A stretch of DNA of 64,000 bases from an uncultured Bacteroidota bacterium (GTDB lineage Bacteria; Bacteroidota; Bacteroidia; Chitinophagales; Chitinophagaceae). Below the pieces are notes generated by a model, which was not told the DNA's origin, did not search any database, and saw only the letters and a program-made list of their open reading frames with translations. Both the position numbers and the translations under genes were made by a program. Positions 1 through 9,324 of this stretch are shown one piece after another (positions within the stretch are counted from its first letter, which is position 1; each line of letters starts with the position of its first letter). The stretch covers positions 124,001 to 188,000 of the forward strand of contig CAIVKC010000043.1 in the NCBI GenBank assembly GCA_903906365.1, written 5' to 3'.

Positions 1-851
1 CTGAACAGGGAAAGGACGAAGATACCCGCTCGGGCGCCCTCCAGCTGCTGATCGCAACCGGTGGCAGCGGCCTGGTTCAGCAGGCGCTACTGCCCCAAAC
101 CGAAACAGCCTTTAAAATCATTCAGACCCTGGGCCTTGCAGAGGATAAAAAAAACAAAGCCATACTGGAATGGGTCATGCTCAATCCCCATATGGGTGTT
201 TCCATCAGAAACGAGGCCACCAAAGCCATGGGCAGGGACTGGACGGGAGAGGACCGCCTGCTGATGATGGCCAGATCCAGGAAACTGCCTGCGGACCTGA
301 TGGATTCCACAGCCGCTATCCTGGCAGCCGCCGGAAGGGACAGTATTCGAAATGAGGCTGGCAGGTACCTGAAAACAGCCTCTGTGGCCAGCACGCAATC
401 CATTGCACCGCTGGAGCAACTGGTTAAACTTTCAGGAAATGCCCATATGGGCAGCAGCGTTTACCAGGCCTATTGCAGCAGTTGTCACCAGGTCGGCAGT
501 ATGGGGATCAATTTTGGCCCCAATCTATCTGAAATCGGGACCAAGCTGTCCAGGGAAGCCATATACACCGCCATCCTGCATCCCAGTGAAGGTATCAGTT
601 TTGGCTTTGAAGGATATATTTTCAAGCTCAAGGACGGATCCCAGCTCATTGGTTATGTAGCCAGCCAGAGCGGTGGGGAAATAACCGTCAAAATGATGGG
701 CGGACAGACCCGGAAAATCCCTGTGACCCAAATCGCTCAAAAAAAGGAATATGGCAAGTCCCTAATGACCGAAGGCCTGCCGCAGGCCATGGGTCAGCAA
801 AAGCTGGTGGACCTGGTGGAATATCTCAGTACGCTCAAAAAGAAAGGATAG
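1..851 (+). CDS. PVC-type CxxCH heme-binding protein (c-type cytochrome), C-terminal part
   Basis: The reading frame is open from the left edge, so the N-terminus is outside the window. The first ~130 residues are helical and HEAT-like. A cytochrome c domain follows, with the heme motif CSSCH encoded at 474-488 and a downstream Met/Gly/Pro-rich stretch (MGINFGPNL) that fits the axial-Met region. The last ~80 residues resemble the Pirellula/Verrucomicrobium-type putative heme-binding domain that often closes beta-propeller dehydrogenase-like proteins in Bacteroidetes. Role, inferred: periplasmic electron transfer linked to sugar or aldehyde oxidation. Neighbours are a GH5-like hydrolase, a DUF1080 protein and a propeller-cupredoxin, all predicted to be exported. 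The missing N-terminus (probably a propeller and signal peptide) limits certainty on substrate. Confidence 0.8.
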   Translation, partial: EQGKDEDTRSGALQLLIATGGSGLVQQALLPQTETAFKIIQTLGLAEDKKNKAILEWVMLNPHMGVSIRNEATKAMGRDWTGEDRLLMMARSRKLPADLMDSTAAILAAAGRDSIRNEAGRYLKTASVASTQSIAPLEQLVKLSGNAHMGSSVYQAYCSSCHQVGSMGINFGPNLSEIGTKLSREAIYTAILHPSEGISFGFEGYIFKLKDGSQLIGYVASQSGGEITVKMMGGQTRKIPVTQIAQKKEYGKSLMTEGLPQAMGQQKLVDLVEYLSTLKKKG

Positions 852-967
852 TAATACGAGGCTTTCACCCCCTGGGGGAAATGGCTGAACCAAGGGTCCG
901 GAGCGGCCAAAGGCAGACCGGATAATTCCCATGCATGGAAGAAGCCGGGAGTCAGGGCAATTTGATG

Positions 968-977
968 CAAACGTTTG
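968..977. promoter_or_regulatory. LacI/PurR-type operator, single copy
   Basis: A perfect 10-bp palindrome CAAACGTTTG lies 61 bp upstream of the GH5-like gene start at 1038. The central CpG and sequence match the core recognised by LacI/PurR-family repressors (E. coli PurR core GCAAACGTTTGC). The same 10-mer occurs twice upstream of the GH29-GH92 operon at 16997-17027. Regulator identity is inference; no lacI-family gene is in the window. Confidence 0.7.
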
Positions 978-1037
978 ACTGGGCATCATAATCAGCCTAT
1001 ATGTAAATTGAGTCATTGCAAAAACATTCCTACTATT

Positions 1038-2141
1038 ATGAGCAAATACGGCCTTATTGCTTTTTGCCTGCTGGTCCTGGCTTTGCCAGCCGTCATGGCA
1101 CAAAAGAAAAAACAGCCTCCTGCGTTGCCTGAAACAAAGGCAACCGTATGGACCCGGGAAAAAGCCAATACCTGGTATGGAGAACACCCCTGGCTGACCG
1201 GGGCTGATTATATTCCCCATACGGCCATCAACCAGCTGGAAATGTGGCAGGCTACCACCTTTGATCCCCAGACCATTGACCGGGAACTGGGCTGGGCCCA
1301 GGATATTGGATTCAATACATTGCGTGTTTTCCTGCACAGTTTGGCCTGGAAACAGGACCCGGAAGGATTCAAAAAACGCATGGACCAGTTTTTGGCCATA
1401 GCAGACCGACACCATATCCAGCCATTACTGGTATTTTTCGATGATTGCTGGAATGAGAGCGCCGCGCCTGGAAAACAGCCAGAACCCAAAGCCGGCAAAC
1501 ATAATTCCGGATGGCTGCAGGATCCTGGTATCAGGCTTTACAAGGACACCGGGGATTTAGCCGTATGGGCCGAACTGGAAAAATATGTCAAGGATGTGCT
1601 CACTTATTTTGCGCACGATAAGCGTATTTTACTCTGGGATTTGTACAATGAGCCGGGAAAAGGTCCTGATGGCAGCCTCAGCCTTCCTTTGGTCCGCAGG
1701 GTTTTTCAATGGGCGCGGGATATTAACCCCGACCAGCCTTTAACGGCGGGCATAAACAACTGGGATATGGAGGCCCTCAATACCTTTCAACTGAATAATT
1801 CCGATATCATTACCTACCATGATTATGAGAGCCCGGAATGGCATAAACTGGTTATTCAGCTGCTGAAAGCCTATGGAAGGCCCCTGATCTGCACCGAATA
1901 CATGGCCAGGCCCAGGAACAGCCGATTTTCCAATATCCTTCCCTTGTTAAAGGCCGAGCATGTGGGCGCCATCAACTGGGGCTTTGTTTCAGGAAAGACA
2001 AACACCATTTATGCCTGGGACACTCCCCTGCCAGACGGAAGTGAACCGGCCGAGTGGTTCCATGATATCTTCCGGGCGGACGGAACGCCATACCGACAGG
2101 ATGAAGTGAACCTGATAAAAAAGTTAAACGGAATCAAATAA
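1038..2141 (+). CDS. GH5-like (cellulase family) glycoside hydrolase, secreted
   Basis: 367 residues from the chosen ATG, which gives a clean signal peptide (hydrophobic core residues 5-18, cleavage near AVMAQ). An upstream in-frame ATG at 975 would add 21 non-signal residues and falls within the operator, so it was rejected. The body is a TIM barrel of the cellulase/GH5 superfamily. The acid/base Glu is E205 in LYNEP and the nucleophile is E287 in ICTEY, both at the expected strand ends. Databases often label relatives '1,4-beta-xylanase', but the substrate cannot be read from sequence. Probably acts in the periplasm or outside the cell on plant- or fungal-type glycans. A LacI-type operator lies 61 bp upstream and a hairpin terminator follows immediately, so it may be a single-gene transcription unit. 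Confidence 0.85.
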   Translation: MSKYGLIAFCLLVLALPAVMAQKKKQPPALPETKATVWTREKANTWYGEHPWLTGADYIPHTAINQLEMWQATTFDPQTIDRELGWAQDIGFNTLRVFLHSLAWKQDPEGFKKRMDQFLAIADRHHIQPLLVFFDDCWNESAAPGKQPEPKAGKHNSGWLQDPGIRLYKDTGDLAVWAELEKYVKDVLTYFAHDKRILLWDLYNEPGKGPDGSLSLPLVRRVFQWARDINPDQPLTAGINNWDMEALNTFQLNNSDIITYHDYESPEWHKLVIQLLKAYGRPLICTEYMARPRNSRFSNILPLLKAEHVGAINWGFVSGKTNTIYAWDTPLPDGSEPAEWFHDIFRADGTPYRQDEVNLIKKLNGIK

Positions 2142-2143
2142 TG

Positions 2144-2174
2144 CCAGGGCCCTTTGGGCAGACCCTCTTTTTTT
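2144..2174 (+). terminator. Probable Rho-independent terminator after the GH5-like gene
   Basis: A GC-rich imperfect hairpin (AGGGCCC, TTT, GGGCAGACCCT) is followed by a run of seven T at 2168-2174. It starts three bases after the stop codon. Confidence 0.55.
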
Positions 2175-2475
2175 CGCGGCCGGCCGGATGGTGGGTTGGT
2201 CACCGGGAACATGATTGACCTTAATCAAAACCAATGCATATAAAAGTGGTCCTGATTATTTCTTAATCTTTGTGTACATTCATTGCCGGACATGCATGCT
2301 TTGCTTTTCCCTTTAATCTCTCCATTCCCCGGCCGCCGGGAAGGGGGCATTGGATGTCAGACCGGAGACGAGGATAACCCCTGAAAGTCAAACCTTATTT
2401 TAGAAAACGGCCACAGCTTCCTGTTGGGGGAAGAGGGTGGATTTTTTTAATGGACCTAATTCAATTTTAAAGAAA
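2175..2475. other. Intergenic region, no gene seen
   Basis: About 300 bp between the terminator and the DUF1080 gene. It probably holds that gene's promoter; a TTAATCTTTG stretch near 2264-2273 resembles, but does not match, the Bacteroidetes -7 consensus TAnnTTTG. Nothing else supported. Confidence 0.5.
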
Positions 2476-3915
2476 ATGAACCAACTGAGTAAAATGGCTC
2501 GATTAGCCAGATTTGTCCTTATTTGCCTGCCGTGGCTGATAGGCACCCCTGAAACAGGCCAGGCACAGCCCTCCGACCAAAGAGGCGTCATTGCCCTGAG
2601 CGGACTCGGAGCATTTCGGGAACCGGGTCCCAACTGGGTCCTGTCTTCGGATGCGGTCGCAGATCTTTCCAAAGATAATTTTTTGCGCCCGGTTCCTGGT
2701 ACCGGGGTGGTGGTAAATAATATGCATCCCGCCGGCAATACCCACCTGGTCACCCAAAAGGAATTTGGGGATATGGACCTGGAACTGGACTTTATGATGT
2801 CTAAAAACGCCAATTCAGGGGTATACCTGCAGGGCCGCTATGAAGTCCAGTTACTGGACAGCTGGACCAGGCTTGATCCGGCTTTTTCGGACTGTGGCGG
2901 AATTTACCAGCGATGGGATGAATCCCGGGGTGAGCAAAGGGAAGGCTATGAGGGGGTAGCCCCGCTGATGAATGTGGCCAGGGCACCCGGACTGTGGCAG
3001 CATTTAAAGGTTTCATTCCAGGCCCCAAGATTTGATGACAAGGGACACAAGATTGAAAATGCCCGCTTCAAAAGAGTTTACCTCAACGGCGTACTGGTAC
3101 AACTGGAAGCGGCCGTGACGGGCCCGACCCGTTCATCCTATTACGGCGATGAAAAACCCCTGGGCCCCCTGGTCCTGCAGGGTGATCATGGCAACGTGGC
3201 TTTCCGCAATATCCGGTATGCTCCCCTGGATACCGCTTCGGTGGAAATTAGCACCGATGACCCTATTTTGGTCAATCCCCAGGGAAAGCCCTATTTGCTC
3301 AGAAGCTTTCTTAATTACGGAGAAAAAAAACTCACCCACGTCATATCGGCCGGTTATCCAAATCAGTCGAATTTTTCCTATGATCTCAAAGAGGGCGCCC
3401 TGTTCCAAATCTGGCGGGGTAAATTCCTGGATGTAACCGATATGTGGCATGAAAGGGGGGAACCTCAGCTGGCTAAACCGCTTGGCAGCGTGATTGTCCT
3501 TTCAGATGGTCCTTCCGTGGCGGTGCTGCCTTCACCGGCTGCGCCATGGCCCGACTCGGTGGCTTTTGATGATTTTAACAACAAAGGGTATGTGCTGGAT
3601 GAAAACAGGTTCCCCACTTTTGAATACAGCTACGGGGGCATCGAAGCCAAAGACAAAATATCCGCCGCTCAGCCAGGTTCGCTGACCCGCGTCATTTCCA
3701 TCACCAGCCCACCGCCCGGACTATATGGCCGGATTGCCCTTGCGGCCCGCATTGAATCGCTGGGAAACGGATGGTATGCGGTCGGGGATAAGTCCTATTA
3801 TCTCCAGCTGGATGCCAAATACAAGCCCCTGATCCGGCAAACGCACTCAGGACAGGAAATCCTGGTTCCCCTGACCAAATCGTCTTCCCAGATAACTTAT
3901 TCCATAACCTGGTAA
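2476..3915 (+). CDS. DUF1080 (3-keto-disaccharide hydrolase-type) secreted protein
   Basis: 479 residues from ATG 2476; an in-frame ATG at 2437 adds 13 residues ahead of the signal peptide and is less likely. The signal peptide ends near GQAQ. Residues ~35-235 form a DUF1080/LamG-like jelly roll, with typical segments such as GDMDLELDF, NSGVYLQGRYEVQLLDS and GPLVLQGDHG. Family members include periplasmic hydrolases that cleave 3-keto-glycosides made by sugar 3-dehydrogenases. The remaining ~240 residues form a second beta-rich region unlike the short DUF1080 proteins and of unknown role. The next gene starts 14 bp downstream, so the two are probably co-transcribed. Function as a keto-glycoside hydrolase is family inference. 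Confidence 0.8.
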   Translation: MNQLSKMARLARFVLICLPWLIGTPETGQAQPSDQRGVIALSGLGAFREPGPNWVLSSDAVADLSKDNFLRPVPGTGVVVNNMHPAGNTHLVTQKEFGDMDLELDFMMSKNANSGVYLQGRYEVQLLDSWTRLDPAFSDCGGIYQRWDESRGEQREGYEGVAPLMNVARAPGLWQHLKVSFQAPRFDDKGHKIENARFKRVYLNGVLVQLEAAVTGPTRSSYYGDEKPLGPLVLQGDHGNVAFRNIRYAPLDTASVEISTDDPILVNPQGKPYLLRSFLNYGEKKLTHVISAGYPNQSNFSYDLKEGALFQIWRGKFLDVTDMWHERGEPQLAKPLGSVIVLSDGPSVAVLPSPAAPWPDSVAFDDFNNKGYVLDENRFPTFEYSYGGIEAKDKISAAQPGSLTRVISITSPPPGLYGRIALAARIESLGNGWYAVGDKSYYLQLDAKYKPLIRQTHSGQEILVPLTKSSSQITYSITW

Positions 3916-3929
3916 TACAAACGCTCATC

Positions 3930-5960
3930 ATGCATATTCGTACAAAATATATACTGCTTCGATTCATAAGCATCGGCATGCTTTACTGGACCTTGGTTCA
4001 GCCACAGACAGCAATGGCCCAGGCCAGACAGGATACGGCGGGTCATTCCCAAAAGGAAGAGGACTTTTATCAGATAATGACCCTTCCCATCCGCGAAGAC
4101 GTGGCCCTGGAAGTGGGGGGGATGACCTTTCTGCCCAATGACCAGCTGGCTGTCTGTACCCGGCACGGGGAGGTGTGGATCATATCCAATCCCTATATGA
4201 AAAACGGCCTGCCGCCGTCCTACCGGCTCTTTGCGCAAGGGTTACATGAAGCTTTAGGCCTTAATTATATCAAGGGGGACCTGTATTGCACGCAGCGCTC
4301 CGAACTGACCCGGTTGCGGGACCTGGACGGCGACGGAGTCGCCGATGAATATAAGACCATTTATTCATGGCCCCTGTCGGGTAATTACCATGAATACGCC
4401 TATGGGCCCGTGCTGGACCGGGACAGCAACATGATTGTTAACCTCAATCTGGGCTGGATAGGGTACGGGGAAAGTTTATCGAAATGGCATGGATGGATGC
4501 TCAAAATTACCATGGACGGAAAAATGAAACCCTTTGCAACGGGTCTTCGCTCCCCGGCTGGTTTTGGACTCAATGACCAGGGGGACATATTTTATGCCGA
4601 AAACCAGGGTGACTGGGTGGGATCCGGCAGTATCACGCATGTGGAGGAGGGGGATTTCATGGGAAACCCGGCCGGACTGATCTGGGCAGGGGAACCGGGT
4701 TCTACGGTCAAGTTGCGTAAAAAAGATATTCCTGATTCCGGTGAACCCAAATATGAAGTAGCCAAGAGGGTACCCGGTCTCAAGACCCCTTCAGTCTGGT
4801 TTCCTCATACTATTTTGGGGGTATCGACCTCCGGTATTTTAAATTATGGGTCCATGGGAAAAATGGGACCTTTTGAGGGACAGCTCTTTGTTGGGGACCA
4901 GGGTCAAAGTAAGATCATGCGGGTCTACCTGGAAAAGGTAAAAGGTGTTTACCAGGGGATGGTATTTCCCTTCCGTGAAGGGTTTAACTCCGGCATCCTT
5001 CGGATGAACTGGGGTTCGGACGGAAGCATGTTTGTAGGGATGACCTCGCGCGGATGGTCATCCACCGGCCCTGCCCTTTATGGTTTGCAACGCCTGGTAT
5101 GGAATGGAAAAACACCTTTTGAAATGAGAACCGTACAGGCGAGGCCAGATGGATTTGAAATTGAATTTACCCAGCCGGTTGATGAAAAAACGGCAAGGGA
5201 TATCTCATCCTGGAAGATCTCCAGCTTTACCTATATGTATCACCATGAATACGGCAGCCCGGTCATCAACCAGGGCGGATGCCCGATCAGGGCCATAGCC
5301 GTTTCTGCGGATCACATGAAAATACGCCTGGTGGTGGACAGCATGAAGCTGGGCTATCTCCATGAGATCAGGGCCGAAGGGTTGAGATCCGCCGAGCAGT
5401 TTACCTTGTTGCATAATTACGGATATTATACCCTTAACCGTTTTCCAGACGGGGCCAAAATGGCCATCACGGCCGAAAACAGGGTCCAATCCAGTGTGCC
5501 GGAACATCACCACATGATGGACATGGAGAAAAAAGCGCCGGTCTCCAGGCATCCCAACAAACAGCCTGCGGACTGGACCAAGGGCCCTGACCGCGTCATA
5601 ACGATTGGAACCAAGCCGGGTCTTAAATTTGATCAGGAAACCATCACGGTGAAAGCGGGTGACCGGGTTAAGCTTACCTTTCACAATAACGATGATATGC
5701 TGCATAATTTTGTCATCGCCATGCCAGGCACGGCAGACAAGGTGGGTGAAGCGGCTTTGAAACTCGGTCTTAACGGGGAGAAACAGTATTTTGTCCCCGT
5801 GATGAAGGAAGTGCTATACCACACCATACTGCTGCATCCCAAGGAATCTGATACGATCTATTTTACAGCACCGGAAAAACCCGGTTCCTTTGTATTTATA
5901 TGCACCTACCCGGGTCATTACCTGGTAATGAGGGGCATTTTTATAGTGACAGCGCGCTAA
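3930..5960 (+). CDS. Beta-propeller dehydrogenase-like protein fused to a cupredoxin
   Basis: 676 residues with an N-terminal signal peptide (cleavage near AMAQ). Residues ~45-400 are a beta-propeller of the sorbosone/PQQ-dehydrogenase-like type (GGMTFLPND, TRLRDLDGDGVADE, LRSPAGFGLNDQGDIFYAENQGDW). A ~150-residue linker domain follows. Residues ~555-676 are a type I copper (auracyanin/plastocyanin-like) domain with all four ligands visible: H592 (DMLHNF), C658 and H663 (ICTYPGH) and M667. Such fusions are known in Bacteroidetes and Planctomycetes. Role, inferred: periplasmic oxidation of a sugar or aldehyde with internal electron transfer to copper. It follows the DUF1080 gene by 14 bp, and the cytochrome at 1-851 is a plausible further carrier. 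Confidence 0.82.
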   Translation: MHIRTKYILLRFISIGMLYWTLVQPQTAMAQARQDTAGHSQKEEDFYQIMTLPIREDVALEVGGMTFLPNDQLAVCTRHGEVWIISNPYMKNGLPPSYRLFAQGLHEALGLNYIKGDLYCTQRSELTRLRDLDGDGVADEYKTIYSWPLSGNYHEYAYGPVLDRDSNMIVNLNLGWIGYGESLSKWHGWMLKITMDGKMKPFATGLRSPAGFGLNDQGDIFYAENQGDWVGSGSITHVEEGDFMGNPAGLIWAGEPGSTVKLRKKDIPDSGEPKYEVAKRVPGLKTPSVWFPHTILGVSTSGILNYGSMGKMGPFEGQLFVGDQGQSKIMRVYLEKVKGVYQGMVFPFREGFNSGILRMNWGSDGSMFVGMTSRGWSSTGPALYGLQRLVWNGKTPFEMRTVQARPDGFEIEFTQPVDEKTARDISSWKISSFTYMYHHEYGSPVINQGGCPIRAIAVSADHMKIRLVVDSMKLGYLHEIRAEGLRSAEQFTLLHNYGYYTLNRFPDGAKMAITAENRVQSSVPEHHHMMDMEKKAPVSRHPNKQPADWTKGPDRVITIGTKPGLKFDQETITVKAGDRVKLTFHNNDDMLHNFVIAMPGTADKVGEAALKLGLNGEKQYFVPVMKEVLYHTILLHPKESDTIYFTAPEKPGSFVFICTYPGHYLVMRGIFIVTAR

Positions 5961-6134
5961 GCGCAGCCAAGGGGGGGAGTGGTTCCTGGCAGAATAATTA
6001 CCCTGTTGGAAAACCGGGCCGCCAGGGTCAGCTTTGTCTGGGGCACAGGAAAGATCACTGGAAGGGAAATTCACCCGCCCTCAATATGGAATTGGGTGTA
6101 ACTTAGAGTTTGAACAAACAAAAATTAATATGTT

Positions 6135-6506
6135 ATGGCACTGGTTATCCTGAATGGATTTTTTTGTGTGGCATTCCTGCTTTTCGCCTATGTCAACCTC
6201 AATGACCCCGACGCCTGGTTATGGGTCACCATTTATTTGGTAGCTTCCGCAGGCTGTGGACTCGCGGCATTTAAAATGTATTTTCCGACTGTCTACCTGG
6301 TTGCCATCATTTTTTACCTGATTTATGCCATTCAGCTTTTTTTTAGCAAGGATGGAGTGCGTGACTGGATAATTAAGTACAAAAGACCCAGTATCGTGGA
6401 AAGCATGCAGGCCACCAAGCCGTATATTGAAAAAACCAGGGAGTTTTTCGGACTGCTCATCATCAGTGCTGCCCTGGGCATGAATTATTTTGTGGCGGTG
6501 GGATGA
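6135..6506 (+). CDS. TMEM220-like four-helix membrane protein
   Basis: 123 residues with four predicted membrane helices (about 1-20, 26-46, 50-70 and 101-121) and the conserved NLNDPDAW loop after helix 1. It matches the transmembrane protein 220 family in length and pattern. Function is unknown. Its stop overlaps the eboA start by 4 nt (ATGA), so it is translationally coupled to the ebo genes and appears to belong to that operon. The gap to the upstream propeller-cupredoxin gene is 174 bp, where an operon promoter could lie. A membrane partner for the otherwise mostly soluble Ebo proteins is an attractive inference. Confidence 0.8.
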   Translation: MALVILNGFFCVAFLLFAYVNLNDPDAWLWVTIYLVASAGCGLAAFKMYFPTVYLVAIIFYLIYAIQLFFSKDGVRDWIIKYKRPSIVESMQATKPYIEKTREFFGLLIISAALGMNYFVAVG

Positions 6507-7387
6507 CAAATACACTGGGTATGAATAAAGAAATTTCTATTGAACAGATCATCCGGGGGCAGGTGCAGGAAGATACCTGGAACTACCTCTCCGGCGCGGC
6601 CGCTAAGGTAAGGCAGGAAAAAGGGCCTGCCACCCTGTATAAAACCTTTGCCTTTATTCCCCGAAAGACCGGTAGCGAAACCGTCCATTCCACCGGGCAT
6701 CGGTCCACAGAGGGGTTGACCTTCAACGACTGGTCCATCGACAGGCTATGCCGGGTCTGGCTGCTGATGCAGCTGGATTCCGCTGACCGGCAGGCCTATG
6801 TCAGGATCATAGAGGATCTTTTTGCCGGCGCAACCATGAATGAGCTGATTGCCCTGTACAGCGCCCTTCCCGTGCTGGCCTATCCCCAGGATTGGAAGCT
6901 TCGCTGCGCGGAAGGCATCCGCAGTAATATAGGCGGCGTGCTGGAAGCCATTATGTATGAGAACGAATTTCCTTTCCAATACCTGGAGCTGCCGGCCTGG
7001 AACCAAATGGTGCTAAAAGCCATTTTTACGGAAAAAAACATAGGCCGGATAACCGGTATTGACCAGCGGGCCAACCGGGCACTCGCTGAGGTTCTCTTTG
7101 ATTTTGCCCACGAGCGATGGGCCGCCGGCCGGTCCCTCCCTCCCCAAATATGGCGGCTGACAGCGCCCTTCCTGGATGCGGTTAATTTTCCTGATATTCA
7201 AAGATTAATCAACAGGGGGACCCCGGCAGACAGGAATGCGGCGTTGCTGGCCTGTTCACTGAGCCCTTACGGTCCGGCCCTTGAACTGCTGGATGCTTAC
7301 CCTGCCATCAAAGCGCGTATTGACCGGGGTGAAATTACCTGGGATAACCTGCTGCCAGATGCTGAGCAGGCTCCTGTCAATGTATAA
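6503..7387 (+). CDS. eboA: EboA-like protein
   Basis: 294 residues, helical, no signal peptide. Start ATG 6503 overlaps the stop of the TMEM220-like gene; ATG 6521 is an alternative 6 codons in. Recognised mainly by position as the first ebo gene plus the EboA-type stretch FNDWSIDRLCRVWLLMQ and a C-terminal segment ending with many aligned hydrophobics. No catalytic motif is evident. In cyanobacteria and algae the ebo cluster is tied to trafficking or processing of a metabolite precursor (scytonemin monomer export is the studied case), and the biochemical role of EboA is unknown. Gap to eboB is 20 bp. Confidence 0.8.
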   Translation: MTNTLGMNKEISIEQIIRGQVQEDTWNYLSGAAAKVRQEKGPATLYKTFAFIPRKTGSETVHSTGHRSTEGLTFNDWSIDRLCRVWLLMQLDSADRQAYVRIIEDLFAGATMNELIALYSALPVLAYPQDWKLRCAEGIRSNIGGVLEAIMYENEFPFQYLELPAWNQMVLKAIFTEKNIGRITGIDQRANRALAEVLFDFAHERWAAGRSLPPQIWRLTAPFLDAVNFPDIQRLINRGTPADRNAALLACSLSPYGPALELLDAYPAIKARIDRGEITWDNLLPDAEQAPVNV

Positions 7388-7407
7388 ACCAGAAAAAACA
7401 TTCGAAT

Positions 7408-8400
7408 ATGTGTTGCAGTCATTCCTCCGAACAAGACATGATTCCAAGCGGGAAACCGGATATCGCCGATTTAGCCCTCAATAAAGGAAGGCTTTTTTTT
7501 GATCCGCATGTCCACATGAGTTCCCGGACAACCGATGATTATCAGGCCATGGCAGATGCCGGTATTGTTGGCCTGATCGAACCTGCATTCTGGCTGGGCC
7601 AGCCCCGTACAGGGCCCGATAGTTTTAGGGATTATTACAGCAGTTTGGTCGGGTGGGAAAGATTCCGCTCTTCCCAGTTTGGTATCAAGCATTATTGCAC
7701 CATCGGCCTCAATTCCAGGGAAGCCAACAACGAAAAACTGGCTGCCTCCGTCATGGAGATGCTTCCCCTGTTCATATTCAAAGAAGGGGTGGTGGGGATT
7801 GGAGAAATCGGATTTGATGACCAGACCCCTGCCGAGGAGAAATATTACCGCCTGCAACTGGAACTTGCCAAAGAGGCCCAGTTGCCGGTCCAGGTTCATA
7901 CCCCCCACCGCGACAAAAAGAAGGGAACCCGCCGGAGTATGGATATTGCCATTGAACACGGACTGCCTCCCTCCATGGTCATCATAGACCACAACAATGA
8001 AGAGACGGTGAAAGAAGTGCTGGATAGGGGGTTTTGGGCGGCGTTTACCATTTATCCGTTTACCAAAATGGGCAATGAACGCATGGTAGAAATTGTCCGT
8101 TCCTATGGCTCGGCCCGTATCATGGTCAATTCAGCGGCCGACTGGGGCATCAGCGATCCACTGGCCGTTCCCAAGACGGCTGCCCTGATGCAGATACGGG
8201 GAATTGCCCAGGAGGCCATTGAGGAGGTTACCTACCTCAATGCGATTCGCGCATTTGGACAAAGCGGCCAGTTGGCAGCATCCGATCTGGTGGCGATGGC
8301 AGCGGCTCCGGTAGACCAGAGCCTTAAATTCGAAGGCAATACGGTATTAAGGGGCGGGCAGCAACCCCGGATAGATAAATCTTCCATCATCATCGGATAA
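7408..8400 (+). CDS. eboB: EboB-like TatD-family metal-dependent hydrolase
   Basis: 330 residues, TatD/amidohydrolase TIM barrel. Metal-site motifs are visible: HVH at residues 34-36, the conserved Glu in GIGEIGF, the His in QVHTPH, IIDHN, and a late Asp in NSAADWG. It differs from housekeeping TatD DNases in the insert MSSRTTDDY after the HVH motif, as in the Ebo subgroup. The stop codon abuts the eboC start with no gap, so translation is coupled. The native substrate is unknown; a hydrolase step on a cluster-specific metabolite is inferred. Confidence 0.87.
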   Translation: MCCSHSSEQDMIPSGKPDIADLALNKGRLFFDPHVHMSSRTTDDYQAMADAGIVGLIEPAFWLGQPRTGPDSFRDYYSSLVGWERFRSSQFGIKHYCTIGLNSREANNEKLAASVMEMLPLFIFKEGVVGIGEIGFDDQTPAEEKYYRLQLELAKEAQLPVQVHTPHRDKKKGTRRSMDIAIEHGLPPSMVIIDHNNEETVKEVLDRGFWAAFTIYPFTKMGNERMVEIVRSYGSARIMVNSAADWGISDPLAVPKTAALMQIRGIAQEAIEEVTYLNAIRAFGQSGQLAASDLVAMAAAPVDQSLKFEGNTVLRGGQQPRIDKSSIIIG

Positions 8401-9309
8401 ATGAAACAAAAGTCCCCCAGCAAAATCAAGGGTTATTTAAGGCTGATGCGGCCTGCAAATATCATTACCTCCGTGGCTGATGTGGCGGCCGGAATAACCC
8501 TTTCCGGCTTTTTCCAGCAACTCTCCGAAGGGAACAGGGTGCCCCTCCAGCCGGTACTGGCCCTGATGATATCCACCATTGGTTTATATGGGGGCGGTGT
8601 GGTCTTCAACGATGTTTTTGATGCCCGGCTTGATGGGGTGGAAAGGCCGGAAAGGCCCATTCCCTCCGGCCTGGTAAGTATTGGGGAAGCTGCCCTGCTG
8701 GGCAGCCTCCTGCTGCTTGCCGGCATGGCTGCGGCCTGGATCGTCAACCCCCTGACCGGCTTCATTTCCATTGGGATTTCCCTGGCGGCCCTTGTGTACG
8801 ACAAATGGGGCAAACACCACAGCCTGCTGGGTCCGCTCAATATGGGGCTCTGCCGGGGCCTGAACCTGCTGCTGGGCATGGAAATTACAGCCCATGCCCC
8901 CGGAACCGGGTGGCTGATGGCCCTTATTCCTGTCATTTACATTGGCGCCATCACTACCATCAGCCGGGGAGAAGTGCATGGCGGAAAAAAGGAACCCTTG
9001 TACCTGGCAGCGCTGCTTTATGGTCTGGTGATTGGCAGCATTTTATATTTTGCAGCGGCAAGGGGAACCATTCCCTTCACCCTGCTTTTTCTGCTGTTCT
9101 TTGCCTGGATGATCTTCCAACCCCTGGCCAAAGCCATCCGGGAGCCGGCAGGCAGAAATATCGGAAAGGCAGTCAGGGGCGGGGTGATTGCGTTAATTAT
9201 TATGGATGCTTCCTGGGCTGCGGCCGTGGGTTCGGTACCTGCTGCTGTGGGCATCATCCTGCTATTGCCAATTTCTTTATGGTTAGCCGGCCTCTTTGCC
9301 GTAACCTAA
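8401..9309 (+). CDS. eboC: EboC-like UbiA-family prenyltransferase
   Basis: 302 residues with about eight membrane helices. The first Asp-rich motif is NDVFDARLD (residues 70-78) and the second is in YDKWGKHHSLLGP near residue 138, matching UbiA-type prenyl transferases. The adjacent GVERPERPIPSG loop is typical of the family. It should transfer a prenyl group within the cytoplasmic membrane; donor and acceptor are unknown. Fifth-codon-level coupling is seen on both sides: it starts directly after the eboB stop, and eboD begins 15 bp after it. Confidence 0.88.
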   Translation: MKQKSPSKIKGYLRLMRPANIITSVADVAAGITLSGFFQQLSEGNRVPLQPVLALMISTIGLYGGGVVFNDVFDARLDGVERPERPIPSGLVSIGEAALLGSLLLLAGMAAAWIVNPLTGFISIGISLAALVYDKWGKHHSLLGPLNMGLCRGLNLLLGMEITAHAPGTGWLMALIPVIYIGAITTISRGEVHGGKKEPLYLAALLYGLVIGSILYFAAARGTIPFTLLFLLFFAWMIFQPLAKAIREPAGRNIGKAVRGGVIALIIMDASWAAAVGSVPAAVGIILLLPISLWLAGLFAVT

Positions 9310-9324
9310 TATTATTTTTATTGT

